64,000 nt of DNA, taken from assembly GCA_016713135.1 (NCBI GenBank), contig JADJPR010000002.1, positions 248,001 through 312,000 on the forward strand, written 5' to 3'. The DNA is from Rhodanobacteraceae bacterium. GTDB taxonomy: Bacteria; Pseudomonadota; Gammaproteobacteria; Xanthomonadales; SZUA-5. The notes under the pieces are model-generated. The model did not search any database. It saw only the letters and a list, made by a program, of their open reading frames with translations, and was not told the DNA's origin. A program made the position numbers and the translations under genes. Shown here one piece after another: positions 51,116-59,519 of the stretch; position 1 is the stretch's first letter, and each line of letters starts with the position of its first letter.

Positions 51116-53998
51116 GTGATCCGCGCCTTCCTCCTCGCACTGTTGCTCGCCACTCCCGCGCTTGCGCAGCGGCCGCTGCACGAGATGCGCCTGGATGGGT
51201 GGACGGTGGACCGCGGCCTGCCGCACAACACCGTCCTCGCCCTGGCGCAGACGCGCGACGGTTATCTGTGGATCGGCACCTGGGAAGGCCTGGTGCGCTT
51301 CGATGGCGCACGCTTCTCGCCGCTGCCGGCCAATGCCGATCCCACGCTCCGCGGCTCGGGCGTTTTGGCGCTCGCCGCCGCGCCGGACGGCAGCCTGTGG
51401 ATCGGCACCCATGGCGGCGGCATCTTCCAGCATCGCCAGGGACGCTACATCGTGCACAGCCGTCCCGGGGTCGATCTGCGCGAGCACGTGGTCGCCCTGC
51501 TGGTCACGCGCGGCGGAATCGCCTACGCCGGCACCTCGAACGGGTCGGTGCTGCGGCTCGACGCGAGCGGGCCCCATCCACTCCGTTTCGATACCGATGC
51601 CGGGCGAGTCAACGTCTACAGCCTGGCCGAAGATCGCGAGGGGCGCGTCCTGGCGGCCACCGACGGCAACCTGATGCTGCTCGATGGCGAGCAGCTGCGC
51701 CCGCTGGCCCCGCGCTGGCCCGGCGCCACGGCGCCACTGGTCTCAAGGCTGGCGGCCCGCGCCGCCGGAGGATGGTGGCTGGCAAGCTCACAGGGCCTGA
51801 TGCGCCTGGACCCGGACCTGACGCAGGTGCACGCGGCGGGCTTCGATGCGGCGTTGACGCGCGTGCTGGAGGACCGCGACGGCTCCCTCTGGCTGGGCGC
51901 GGAATCCGTCGGCCTGGTGCACCTGGACGGCGGGCGGCGCGAGGTCCTGGGGCGCACCGAGGGCTTGCCAAACTCGCGGGTCGCCTCACTGTTGCGCGAC
52001 CAGGAAGGCAACTTGTGGATCGGCAGCAATGGCGGGCTGGTGCGCCTGCACGCAGCGGCTTTTGGCGCGGTGACCGAGCACCAGGGCCTGGCCGACCCTT
52101 TCGTCCGCACCCTGCTGCCACTGGCGGACGACCGCCTGCTGGCGGGTGGGCCAGCGGGCGTCGACCTGCTGGTGCATGGACGGGTACAGCGCCGTCCGGC
52201 CTGGCTGGACCCGCTCGGGCCGCAGTCCGTGCTGTCCCTGGCGCAGGGCAAGGACGGGAAGCTGGCTATCGGCACCAGCGCGGATGGCGCCTGGGAATGG
52301 GACGGCGGCCAGTTGCGCCGCCGCCGCGCGCCCGCCGAGCTGGGTTCGTCGCAGGTGCGCGCAACGTTGGTCGACGACGATGGCAGCGTCTGGTATGGCA
52401 GTACCCTGGGCCTGTCGCGTTGCGCGGGGGCGGACTGCCGCATCTACCGCCGCGGCGACGGGCTCGAGGGCGATTTCGTCACCGCCCTGACGCGCGACCG
52501 CAAGGGCGCGCTGTGGATCGGCACATCCATGGGCGCCACCCGGATGGATCGCAGCGGGCTCGCGCCAGCGCCCTTCGCCGACGGCGTGGCGCGCTCGGTG
52601 TTCGGTTTCCTGCACGATCGCGAGGACCGGTTGTGGATCTGCAGCGACGGCGGTGTCGGGCTCTGGCGCAATCAGCGCTTCGAGATGCTCGACCGCCGGC
52701 ATGGCCTGCTCGACGACGCGGTGTTTGCGCTGGTCGAGGATGCCGGCGGACGCTTCTGGCTGACCAGCAACCGGGGCGTGCTCCGGCTCGCGCCGCAGGA
52801 GCTGATGGATGTGCTGGACGGCCGCCGTTCGCGCGTGGCCGGCCGCCAGTTCGGACGCGCCGACGGATTGCCCTCGAACCAGATGAACGGCGGTTCGCAG
52901 CCCTCGGCAGTCCGCGATGACGCCGGCAGGCTCTGGTTCGCGACCGCCGGCGGTGTCGGGTTCGTCGACCCCGACTCACCCATGGTCGACGCACCGGCGC
53001 CGGCGCCGCGGGCGACGATCGAAGCGGTGCTGATCGATGGCGCCGAAGCCGACCTGGACCGGGAGGTCATCATCGGCGCAGACCAGCGCAGGCTGCAGCT
53101 GCGCTTCGGCGGAATCAGTTTCGCGGCGCCGGGCCGCCTCCAGTTGCGCTATCGCCTGTTCGGTTTCGATCCGGCCTGGCAGATTGCCGACAGCGAACGC
53201 AGCGCCGGTTACACCAACCTGGCACCCGGCAGCTATCGCTTCGAAGTCGAGGCCGGCTGGCCGGACGCGCCCACCGCGGGCAGTCGTGCGGTCCTGCGCA
53301 TCGCAGTACTGCCCGCCTGGCACCAGCGGGTCGAGGTGCGCATTGGCGGCGGCGTCGCGCTGACCTTGCTGCTAGCGCTGGCCCTGCACTGGCGCGTCCG
53401 CGCCTTGCGCCTGCGCGCCGCGAGCCTGGAGCGGGAAGTCGAGCGCAAGACGCGCGACCTGGTCGCCGAACGCGACGCGCTGGCACAGGCCAACCGCCGC
53501 AACGCCGAACTCGCCGAGCAGCTTGGCCGCCAGGCCCGCGAAGATCCGCTGACCGGCCTGGCCAACCGCCGGCATGCGGACCAGGTTCTGATCCAGAGCC
53601 TGCGCGAGGGTCCGGTGACCCTCGCGCTGCTCGACATCGACCACTTCAAGGCAATCAACGATCGCCACGGCCATGCATTCGGCGATCAGGTCCTGCAGGT
53701 CTTCGCCCAGGCCATGCGCGGATGCGCCGGCGCCACGCTGGCAGCGCGCGTCGGCGGCGAGGAATTCCTCCTGCTGTGGCCGGGCGACGTCCGCGACCAG
53801 GCCAGACGGCAGCTCGAAGAGTTGCGCGAACAACTGCGCGCGCACTCCTGGCCCCAGTCCGCCGGCTGGCGCCCGGCATTCAGCGGCGGCCTCGTGCTCG
53901 GCGCGGCTGGCGGCCACCCCGACGACGCCTACCGGCGCGCCGACCAGGCGCTCTATCGCGCCAAATCCGCGGGGCGCGACCAGGTCGTCGACGGCTGA
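51116..53998 (+). CDS. Beta-propeller sensor diguanylate cyclase
   Basis: The 960-residue product has a signal peptide (about 1-18), about 14 propeller repeats marked by LWIGT-like strands in its periplasmic part, a Y_Y_Y domain (about 640-735), one transmembrane helix (about 745-757), a coiled coil and a GGDEF domain (about 805-958) with an active GGEEF at 880-884 and DIDHFKAINDRHGH. It is a likely c-di-GMP synthase with sugar- or polymer-type sensing by analogy. The start is GTG. Its input half resembles that of the histidine kinase at 9668. Confidence 0.9.
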   Translation: MIRAFLLALLLATPALAQRPLHEMRLDGWTVDRGLPHNTVLALAQTRDGYLWIGTWEGLVRFDGARFSPLPANADPTLRGSGVLALAAAPDGSLWIGTHGGGIFQHRQGRYIVHSRPGVDLREHVVALLVTRGGIAYAGTSNGSVLRLDASGPHPLRFDTDAGRVNVYSLAEDREGRVLAATDGNLMLLDGEQLRPLAPRWPGATAPLVSRLAARAAGGWWLASSQGLMRLDPDLTQVHAAGFDAALTRVLEDRDGSLWLGAESVGLVHLDGGRREVLGRTEGLPNSRVASLLRDQEGNLWIGSNGGLVRLHAAAFGAVTEHQGLADPFVRTLLPLADDRLLAGGPAGVDLLVHGRVQRRPAWLDPLGPQSVLSLAQGKDGKLAIGTSADGAWEWDGGQLRRRRAPAELGSSQVRATLVDDDGSVWYGSTLGLSRCAGADCRIYRRGDGLEGDFVTALTRDRKGALWIGTSMGATRMDRSGLAPAPFADGVARSVFGFLHDREDRLWICSDGGVGLWRNQRFEMLDRRHGLLDDAVFALVEDAGGRFWLTSNRGVLRLAPQELMDVLDGRRSRVAGRQFGRADGLPSNQMNGGSQPSAVRDDAGRLWFATAGGVGFVDPDSPMVDAPAPAPRATIEAVLIDGAEADLDREVIIGADQRRLQLRFGGISFAAPGRLQLRYRLFGFDPAWQIADSERSAGYTNLAPGSYRFEVEAGWPDAPTAGSRAVLRIAVLPAWHQRVEVRIGGGVALTLLLALALHWRVRALRLRAASLEREVERKTRDLVAERDALAQANRRNAELAEQLGRQAREDPLTGLANRRHADQVLIQSLREGPVTLALLDIDHFKAINDRHGHAFGDQVLQVFAQAMRGCAGATLAARVGGEEFLLLWPGDVRDQARRQLEELREQLRAHSWPQSAGWRPAFSGGLVLGAAGGHPDDAYRRADQALYRAKSAGRDQVVDG

Positions 53999-54028
53999 TT
54001 GCTCCGGAGCAGACCCCGGAAATGGAAA

Positions 54029-54048
54029 GGGCCCGCCGAAGCGAGCCC
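54029..54048 (-). terminator. Terminator of tRNA-Val (CAC)
   Basis: An 8-bp stem (GGGCTCGC against GCGGGCCC, one G-U pair) with a TTCG tetraloop, then TTTCC, lies 16 bases beyond the tRNA on the minus strand. Confidence 0.75.
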
Positions 54049-54064
54049 AAGTCCTTGATCTGAT

Positions 54065-54139
54065 TGGTGGGCGGTACTGGGATCGAACCAGTGACCCTTG
54101 CCGTGTGAAAGCAATGCTCTACCGCTGAGCTAACCGCCC
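54065..54139 (-). tRNA. tRNA-Val (CAC)
   Basis: A 75-nt cloverleaf with acceptor GGGCGGT/ACCGCCC, anticodon CAC in loop TTCACAC, intact T loop and encoded CCA. It stands alone between the GGDEF sensor and the Tyr-rich protein. Confidence 0.95.
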
Positions 54140-54212
54140 GTCAAGCGAGCCGCGAAATATACCGGCGGGCGGTTGCGGGCGTCAACCGCCAGCAACCGCG
54201 CGCCTGACCGAC

Positions 54213-54815
54213 TCACCAGCCGCGGCTACGCGACGATTCGTCGGCGTGCTCGCGGGCCCGTTCGTAGGCGCTCTCGTTGCGACCGTAGCGATCGTGGCGA
54301 CCATCGCGGTCGTAGCGCGCGTGGCGGTAGCCGCGGTCATCATCGCGATAACCATACTCGCGCCGGTCGTAGCGATCGCGCCGGTCGTAACGATCGTACC
54401 GGTCACGTCGGTCGTAACGATCGTACCGGTCATGGCGGCCGTAGCGGTCGTAACGGCTGTACCTGGGCGCCGAGTAGCGATAGCCGTAGTACGCAGGCGT
54501 GCGGTAGCCGTAGTAGCCGCCGCATCCGTAGTAGCAATCATCGTAGGCATAGACCGGCCGCCGGTAGCCGCCGACGAACCAGGGATCGCGGTAGCCGTAA
54601 CCGTAGCCGTATCCGCGACCGTATCCGGCGTATGACCACGCCGGCGCGTGCAGCCCTATCGAGGTGTACGAGTGCCCGCCGGAGCGGCCATAGCTGATCG
54701 AGTATCCGCCATGACGGCCGTAGTCCGACCAGCCGATCGACCAACCCCCGGCGCTCGCCACCGAGGCCAGGCCCAGGCCCGCAAGGGCCAGCAACACCAG
54801 AACGAAACGACGCAT
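54213..54815 (-). CDS. Secreted Gly/Tyr- and Tyr/Arg/Asp-rich low-complexity protein
   Basis: The 200-residue product starts with a signal peptide (about 1-22, cut near SVASA). Residues about 60-110 are rich in Gly and Tyr (GYGRGYGYGYGYRD); 120-180 are built from RYDRYDRRD-type repeats. A GGGGAGGAATGCC site fits the ATG at 54815. It has no known domain. The strictly patterned aromatic and charged residues suggest self-association, surface adhesion or metal/polyanion binding; that is inference. Confidence 0.75.
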   Translation of the reverse strand: MRRFVLVLLALAGLGLASVASAGGWSIGWSDYGRHGGYSISYGRSGGHSYTSIGLHAPAWSYAGYGRGYGYGYGYRDPWFVGGYRRPVYAYDDCYYGCGGYYGYRTPAYYGYRYSAPRYSRYDRYGRHDRYDRYDRRDRYDRYDRRDRYDRREYGYRDDDRGYRHARYDRDGRHDRYGRNESAYERAREHADESSRSRGW

Positions 54816-54903
54816 GGCATTCCTCCCCGCCCCGGACGCCCGGGATGGCATCAAGGTAAGGCAAGGGGATGAATGGGGAATGAAACGGCGCGGCCTTGGC
54901 TAG

Positions 54904-55022
54904 TTGTGGGTTGTGGGTTGTGGGCCGCGGAGCCGGAGGGCCGATGGCCTGCGGCGCTGCGAATAGGCCAGGAGCCTGCGGGCCTTGCTGCCCACAACCC
55001 AGAACTCAGAACCCACAACCGG
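54904..55022. repeat. Palindromic heptamer-repeat element
   Basis: Left arm: three exact TTGTGGG units and CCGC (54904-54928). Right arm: GCTG, then the inverse of TTGTGGG, TTCTGGG, TTCTGAG, TTGTGGG and CCGG (54987-55022). The core is short (about 58 bases) and has no REP pair. It lies directly before the IS200-like element. Confidence 0.82.
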
Positions 55023-55042
55023 ACTCAAGAGCAGGTAAGTAT

Positions 55043-55668
55043 CCCCCGGCAGAGCCGGGGGCTTTAAATGTGTGAGCCGCTCAGTGATAGGGCGGGGACG
55101 TTGACACGTCCCCACATCATTGGCGCCACCTGAAGGTGGTCTTTCACCGTAGTAGCTCCAACTGATCCAGTCGCGTGTCCTCAGCTTCCTGGTTCCGAAT
55201 GTACGCGCGCACTACCGCTTCGTCAGCGCCAACGGTCGAAACGAAGTAGCCTCTTGCCCAGAAGTGCTGCCCCACGAAGTTCCGGCTTGCGCCTCCGTAC
55301 ACCCGCGCCAAGTGGATCGCGCTCTTACCCTTGATGTATCCCACCACGTTCGACACCGCGTACTTCGGCGGAATCCGAAGCAACATGTGCACATGGTCGC
55401 GCATCAAGTGCCCCTCCTCCACCTCACTCTTCTGCGAAGCCAACCCTTGAACAGACCCCGAGATACCCGCAGTCCTCGTACAACGTGCGGCGGCGGCACT
55501 TCGGTATGAACACGACGTGGTACAGGCACTCCCACTGCGTGTGATTTAAACTTCGATACTTGTCCATCGCGGTTTCTCCTCATCGTGCTTGGCGGCTCAC
55601 GACGGGAGTCTCCGCGATGGACTCCAGCAAACGTCAAACTTCTACTGCCACCCCGGCAGAGCCGGGGG
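55043..55668 (-). mobile_element. IS200/IS605-like element
   Basis: The element contains a TnpA-type gene flanked by near-identical hairpins: CCCCCGGCAGAGCCGGGGG (55043-55061) and the same with one base fewer in the left arm (55651-55668). A second hairpin (GGGGACGTTGACACGTCCCC at 55093-55112) lies near one end. IS200 elements use subterminal hairpins and make no target duplication, which fits. Exact ends cannot be fixed from sequence alone; they may lie a few tens of bases outside these hairpins. Confidence 0.7.
55144..55567 (-). pseudogene. tnpA: IS200-type Y1 (HUH) transposase, frameshifted
   Basis: From ATG 55567 the first frame gives MDKYRSLNHTQWECLYHVVF and IPKCRRRTLYED, which is the standard TnpA start. 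The last frame gives the HUH motif HLMRDHVHMLL, PPKYAVSNVVGYIKGKSAIHLAR, FWARGYFVSTVG and the nucleophile region YIRNQEAED. Between them (about 55430-55500) about two single-base and two three-base deletions relative to the expected sequence break the frame. Either real decay or the sequencing problem seen elsewhere could explain this. If restored, it would be about 140 residues. Confidence 0.75.
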
Positions 55669-55733
55669 AACTCCCCTGCTGCTTAGGGCCTCAAGCTACT
55701 CCGGCCGTGTCCAAACCCACCGAACCCACCGGC

Positions 55734-57869
55734 TCATCCCCACCCTCGCACCCAGAACGCCCGGTGGATCCGCTGGTCGCGGGCGAAGTCGGGCGGGATG
55801 CTGGCTTCGGTGACGTCGTCGATGCGCGCCACCTCGGACAAGTCCGCATCTAGCTTGAACTTGCGCAAATTGCATACGAACAGGATGCGCCCGCCCGGCG
55901 CCAGGCAACGCAGCGCATCGCGCAGCAGCGCGCCGTGGTCGCGCTGCACGTCGAACACGGTCGGCGTGCGCTTGGAGTTGGAGAAGGTGGGCGGGTCGAT
56001 GTACATCAGGTCGTAGCGCTCGCGGCACTGGGCCAGCCAGCGCACCGCGTCGTCCTGCACCAGCTGGTGGCGGCGCAGGTCGAGGCCATTGATGCGGAAA
56101 TTGCGCTCGGCCCAGCCGGTGTAGGTGGGCGACAGGTCCACGCTGATGCTCTCGCGCGCACCGCCGAGCGCGGCGGCGACGGTGGCCGAACCGGTGTAGC
56201 AGAACAGGTTGAGGAAGCGCAGGCCGCGCGCGCTGTCGTGGATCCACTCGCGGATCTGGCGACCGTCGAGGAACAGGCCGGAATCGAGGTAATCCTGCAG
56301 GTTCACCTCGAAGCGCGCGTCCGCCTCGGAGACGGTGAAGAACTCGCCGCTCTGGTCCTGTCGGCGGTACTGAGCGTCCGGCGACTGGGTGCGGCGCTGC
56401 TTGAGGTAGACGTTTTCGGCGGGCAGGTCGAAGGCGCGCCGCGCGGCGTAGACCAGGTCCTTGAAGCGCTCCTCGGTCTTGGCCTGCGGGATTTCGGCCG
56501 GCGCGGCGTATTCCTGGATGTGCAGGCGGTCGCCGTAGACATCGATGGCCGCGGCGTACTCGGGCAAATCGGCGTCGTAGATGCGATAGCACTCGATGCG
56601 CTCGCGCTCGAGCCAGCGCTTGAGCCGCTTGCGGTTCTTGCCGATGCGGTTGTAGACCATCTCCGCGCCGGGGCTGCGGAAGCGCACCGGACCGTCGCTG
56701 CGCACCACCGGCGCAGACACCGCACCGGTGATCAGCAGGCACTCGATGGCGCCGTTCCACAGCACCTGTCCCTTCTCGGCGCGCAACTCGGTGGCGCGCG
56801 CCAGCGCCTCGCTGCCGGCCAGCAGGCCGAAGCGCCAGCCGACAAAGGACTGCTTCAGCGCAGCCCCGAACTCCCGGTGCAAGGGCATCAGCTCGCGCTC
56901 GTCGCCCAGGCGTTCGCCGTACGGCAGGTTGGCGACGATGAGCCCGTGCTCGAAGCCCGCCGGCACCTGCAGCTTGCGCGCGTCGAGCGCCGCCAGGTGG
57001 CAGAAGCCGGCGACCTTCGCCGCCTGCAATTGGCCGCGCGCCAGGCGGATGGCGGTGGGATCGTTGTCGCTGCCGAAACCGCGCACCAGCAAGTTCTGCA
57101 ATCCGGTCTGCGCGCGCTCGTCGGCGGCGACCTTGACGGCTTGCCACAGCGCGTCGTCATGCCCGCGCCAACGGCTCCAGGCGAAGTGCTCGCGCAGCCA
57201 TTGCGCGGGCACGTCGGCGGCCATCCACAGCGCTTCGATCAGCAGCGTGCCACCGCCGCAGAAAGGATCGACGATGGCCGCCCTGCCGCGCGCGATTTCC
57301 GGCCAGCCGGCGCGCACCAGCACCGCCGCGGCGAGGTTCTCCTTGATCGGCGCCTCGTGGCCGAGCTTGCGATAGCCGCGCTCGTGCATCGCGCCGCCGA
57401 CCAGGTCCAGCGAAATCGCCGCGCGCCCGCCCTTGATCACCACGTGCACGCTGGCATCGGGCGTTTCGGCGTCCACGTAAGGGCGCACGCCCTCGCGCTC
57501 GCGGAAGGCGTCGGCGATCGCATCCTTGACCCGCAGCATCGCGAAACGGGTGTCGCGGAACAGCGAGGACTTGCCGGCCACGTGGATCGCGAAACGGTCT
57601 TCGGAGCCGAAATGTTCGTGCCAGGGCACGCCCTTGGCCACCTCGTACAACTGCTCGGAACTGGTCAGCTCCACCTCGACCAGCTTGAGCAGCCAGCGGC
57701 TCGGCAGGCGCGCGCAGTAGCCGATGCGGTAGGCCTGCTCCAGGGTCGCCGTGCACGAGACCCCGGCGGCGGTTTCGCGGATCTCGCCGGCACCGAAGGC
57801 GGCCAGTTCGCGCGCCACCAGCGGTTCCAGCCCGCGCGCACAACTGGCAAAGAAGGGCAGCGTACTCAT
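55734..57869 (-). CDS. rlmL: Bifunctional 23S rRNA methyltransferase RlmKL
   Basis: RlmKL methylates G2069 (N7) and G2445 (N2) of 23S rRNA (E. coli numbering). The 711-residue product starts with an NFLD/THUMP region (about 1-155), then the RlmL methyltransferase with VDPFCGGGTLL and VANLPYGERLG (about 165-380), then the RlmK domain with LNLFCYTGSATVAAALGGA and YIDPPTFSNSKRTPTVFD (about 420-711). The ATG overlaps the stop of the hydrolase gene by four bases. Confidence 0.95.
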   Translation of the reverse strand: MSTLPFFASCARGLEPLVARELAAFGAGEIRETAAGVSCTATLEQAYRIGYCARLPSRWLLKLVEVELTSSEQLYEVAKGVPWHEHFGSEDRFAIHVAGKSSLFRDTRFAMLRVKDAIADAFREREGVRPYVDAETPDASVHVVIKGGRAAISLDLVGGAMHERGYRKLGHEAPIKENLAAAVLVRAGWPEIARGRAAIVDPFCGGGTLLIEALWMAADVPAQWLREHFAWSRWRGHDDALWQAVKVAADERAQTGLQNLLVRGFGSDNDPTAIRLARGQLQAAKVAGFCHLAALDARKLQVPAGFEHGLIVANLPYGERLGDERELMPLHREFGAALKQSFVGWRFGLLAGSEALARATELRAEKGQVLWNGAIECLLITGAVSAPVVRSDGPVRFRSPGAEMVYNRIGKNRKRLKRWLERERIECYRIYDADLPEYAAAIDVYGDRLHIQEYAAPAEIPQAKTEERFKDLVYAARRAFDLPAENVYLKQRRTQSPDAQYRRQDQSGEFFTVSEADARFEVNLQDYLDSGLFLDGRQIREWIHDSARGLRFLNLFCYTGSATVAAALGGARESISVDLSPTYTGWAERNFRINGLDLRRHQLVQDDAVRWLAQCRERYDLMYIDPPTFSNSKRTPTVFDVQRDHGALLRDALRCLAPGGRILFVCNLRKFKLDADLSEVARIDDVTEASIPPDFARDQRIHRAFWVRGWG

Positions 57870-58378
57870 GCGTGCACATGCCCGAGGAAGGCCGCGAAGT
57901 CGCGTTCGATGTCGGGGACCACGTCGGTCAGGCGATGGTCGCTGTCGTACAGGTGCAGGGTGGCGCGCGTCTGCGCGGCCAGCGCGTAAACCTCGTCGGG
58001 TGCGATCAACTCGTCGCGCCAACCATGCACGATGGCGATCCGCCGCGCACGCAATTCCAGGTCCGGCACGCCTCCCGGGATGCGCACCGGCGGCGCCAGC
58101 AGGAACAATCCGGCCACCTCGCGCTGCAGCGAAGCCAGGCCCGAGACGTACGCACCCAGGCTGGACCCAACCAGCACCAGCGGCCGCGGCGCGGCGTCGA
58201 TCTTCGGCAGCAGCCGGTCCAGCCGCGCCAGCGGATCGACGATGCCCTGGTCGTCCACCCGCTCTTGGGTGTAGCCGAGGGCTTCAGCCACCGCCGCCAG
58301 CCGGGTGACCTTGGTCGCGTTCGGACCGCTCTCCATGCCGTGCGAGAGGATCACGTGGCCGCGGGTTGGGTTGCTCAA
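57866..58378 (-). CDS. YqiA-like alpha/beta hydrolase
   Basis: The 170-residue product has HVILSHGMESGPNATK as its first strand and loop, the nucleophile elbow VGSSLGAYVSG, an Asp in AIVHGWRDELI and His in YDSDHRLTD. It matches small esterases of the YqiA group. It is translationally coupled to RlmKL; no functional link is obvious. Confidence 0.85.
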   Translation of the reverse strand: MSNPTRGHVILSHGMESGPNATKVTRLAAVAEALGYTQERVDDQGIVDPLARLDRLLPKIDAAPRPLVLVGSSLGAYVSGLASLQREVAGLFLLAPPVRIPGGVPDLELRARRIAIVHGWRDELIAPDEVYALAAQTRATLHLYDSDHRLTDVVPDIERDFAAFLGHVHA

Positions 58379-58456
58379 GGGTCGCTCCGAAGGCTGTTGC
58401 GCATGCGCCGGCCCCCTATCCTAGCGGCTGCGCCACCGCCGGATCAGGAAAGCCGC

Positions 58457-59017
58457 ATGTTCGTTGCCAATCCCCTGCCCTACATCGACAAGCTCGGGCC
58501 GCGCGAGATCGCGCAGGTCGAACTGGTGGTGATCCACTGCACCGAGCTGCCGAGTCTGGCCATCGCGCGCAAGTTCGGGGAGATCACGCACTACGACAGC
58601 GGCACCGGCAACAGCGGCCACTACTACATCGACCGCGACGGCCACACCGAGGAATACGTGCCGCCCGAGCGCATCGCGCACCACACGCGCGGCTGGAACC
58701 CGCGCTCGGTGGGGATCGAACTGGTCAACAGCGGGCGCCACCCGGACTGGCTGGATTCGCGCCACCAGCAGATGACCGAGCCCTACCCGCCGGCCCAGGT
58801 CGATGCGCTGGTCGCGCTGCTGGCCGACCTGCGCCAGCGCTGCCCGGCGCTGACCGACATCGCCGGGCATGAAGACCTGGACCTGGCGGAGGTGCCGGCC
58901 AGCGATGATCCGTCGATCCTGGTCCGGCGCAAACGCGACCCGGGACCGATGTTCCCATGGCCGGAAGTGCTGGCGCACTGCGGCCTGCGGCGGCGAATGG
59001 CGGCGCAGTTGCCTTGA
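58457..59017 (+). CDS. N-acetylmuramoyl-L-alanine amidase (AmpD-like)
   Basis: The 186-residue protein has an Amidase_2 domain: VVIHCTE with His27 as zinc ligand, GHYYIDRDGHTEEYVPPERIAHHTRGW, SVGIELVNSGRH and the last ligand region IAGHEDLD. There is no signal peptide, so it is probably a cytosolic muropeptide recycling enzyme, although AmpD proper differs in its C-terminal part. It lies divergent from the RlmKL operon. Confidence 0.88.
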   Translation: MFVANPLPYIDKLGPREIAQVELVVIHCTELPSLAIARKFGEITHYDSGTGNSGHYYIDRDGHTEEYVPPERIAHHTRGWNPRSVGIELVNSGRHPDWLDSRHQQMTEPYPPAQVDALVALLADLRQRCPALTDIAGHEDLDLAEVPASDDPSILVRRKRDPGPMFPWPEVLAHCGLRRRMAAQLP

Positions 59018-59519
59018 GGGCACGGGGCAGTCGGCGGATTTCGGTCTTGGATCGACCGGCGGCAGCCGGAAAGATCGCGGACAGAGTCCGCTCTGACCGA
59101 GCATGATTCACGTCTATGAAATAAAAGACATTTATCCGCAAAGGACGCAAAGGACGCAAAGTAGAGCCGAATCCATAGCGGGCTATGCGGTGGCATGGGG
59201 ATAACGCGCAACCCAAGACGCTCTTGCCTTCTTTGCGTCCTTTGCGTCCTTTGCGGACAAAAAAGCAGGCACGGGTGCGCGAGAGATCGATGCGGGGACA
59301 AGCGCACCGGCAAGGGCGACCGGTACTCCCACAAGAGCAGCTGCGCGCGAGCTTCGCCAACAACCAACAACCAACAACCAAGAACCAAGAACCAACAACC
59401 GGAACCAAACCCCAACGGCCACCCTCAACCCTCCGCACTCCCCGACCATACGCCCGCGTCCGTAGAACTGGCACCGAGGCGCACCGATAATCGGCGCGCC
59501 CTCGCTTCCGGACATACCG
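59018..59519. repeat. Repeat-rich gap between amidase and desaturase genes
   Basis: No gene is seen. In order it has a short GGGCACGGGGCAG run directly after the amidase stop, a REP-like palindrome at 59073-59094 (GATCGCGGACAGAGTCCGCT), one GCAAAGGAC element (59119-59332) and, at about 59355-59402, a run of CCAACAA and CCAAGAA units ending CCGG. This is a right arm of the TTGTTGG family; its left arm is missing. Confidence 0.8.
59119..59332 (-). repeat. Dispersed GCAAAGGAC element, copy 4
   Basis: Read on the minus strand: GTCGCCCTTGCCGGTGCGC, then TCGATCTCTCGCGCACCC, TTTTTTGTCCGCAAAGGACG and two more units, a loop with ATCCCCATGCCAC and GGCTCTACTTTGCG, then the inverse arm ending TTTGCGGATAAATGTCTTTT. 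It matches copies 3 and 5 well. Confidence 0.82.

Noticed and set aside
59183..59490. Short frames across the repeat-filled gaps, with Val/Gly/Cys/Trp-rich products (also at 3380-3740, 34730-35100, 46390-46610, 49760-50250)
   Set aside because: They only translate the TTGTTGG/TTGTGGG repeats and change frame with unit length; there is no ribosome site and no family.
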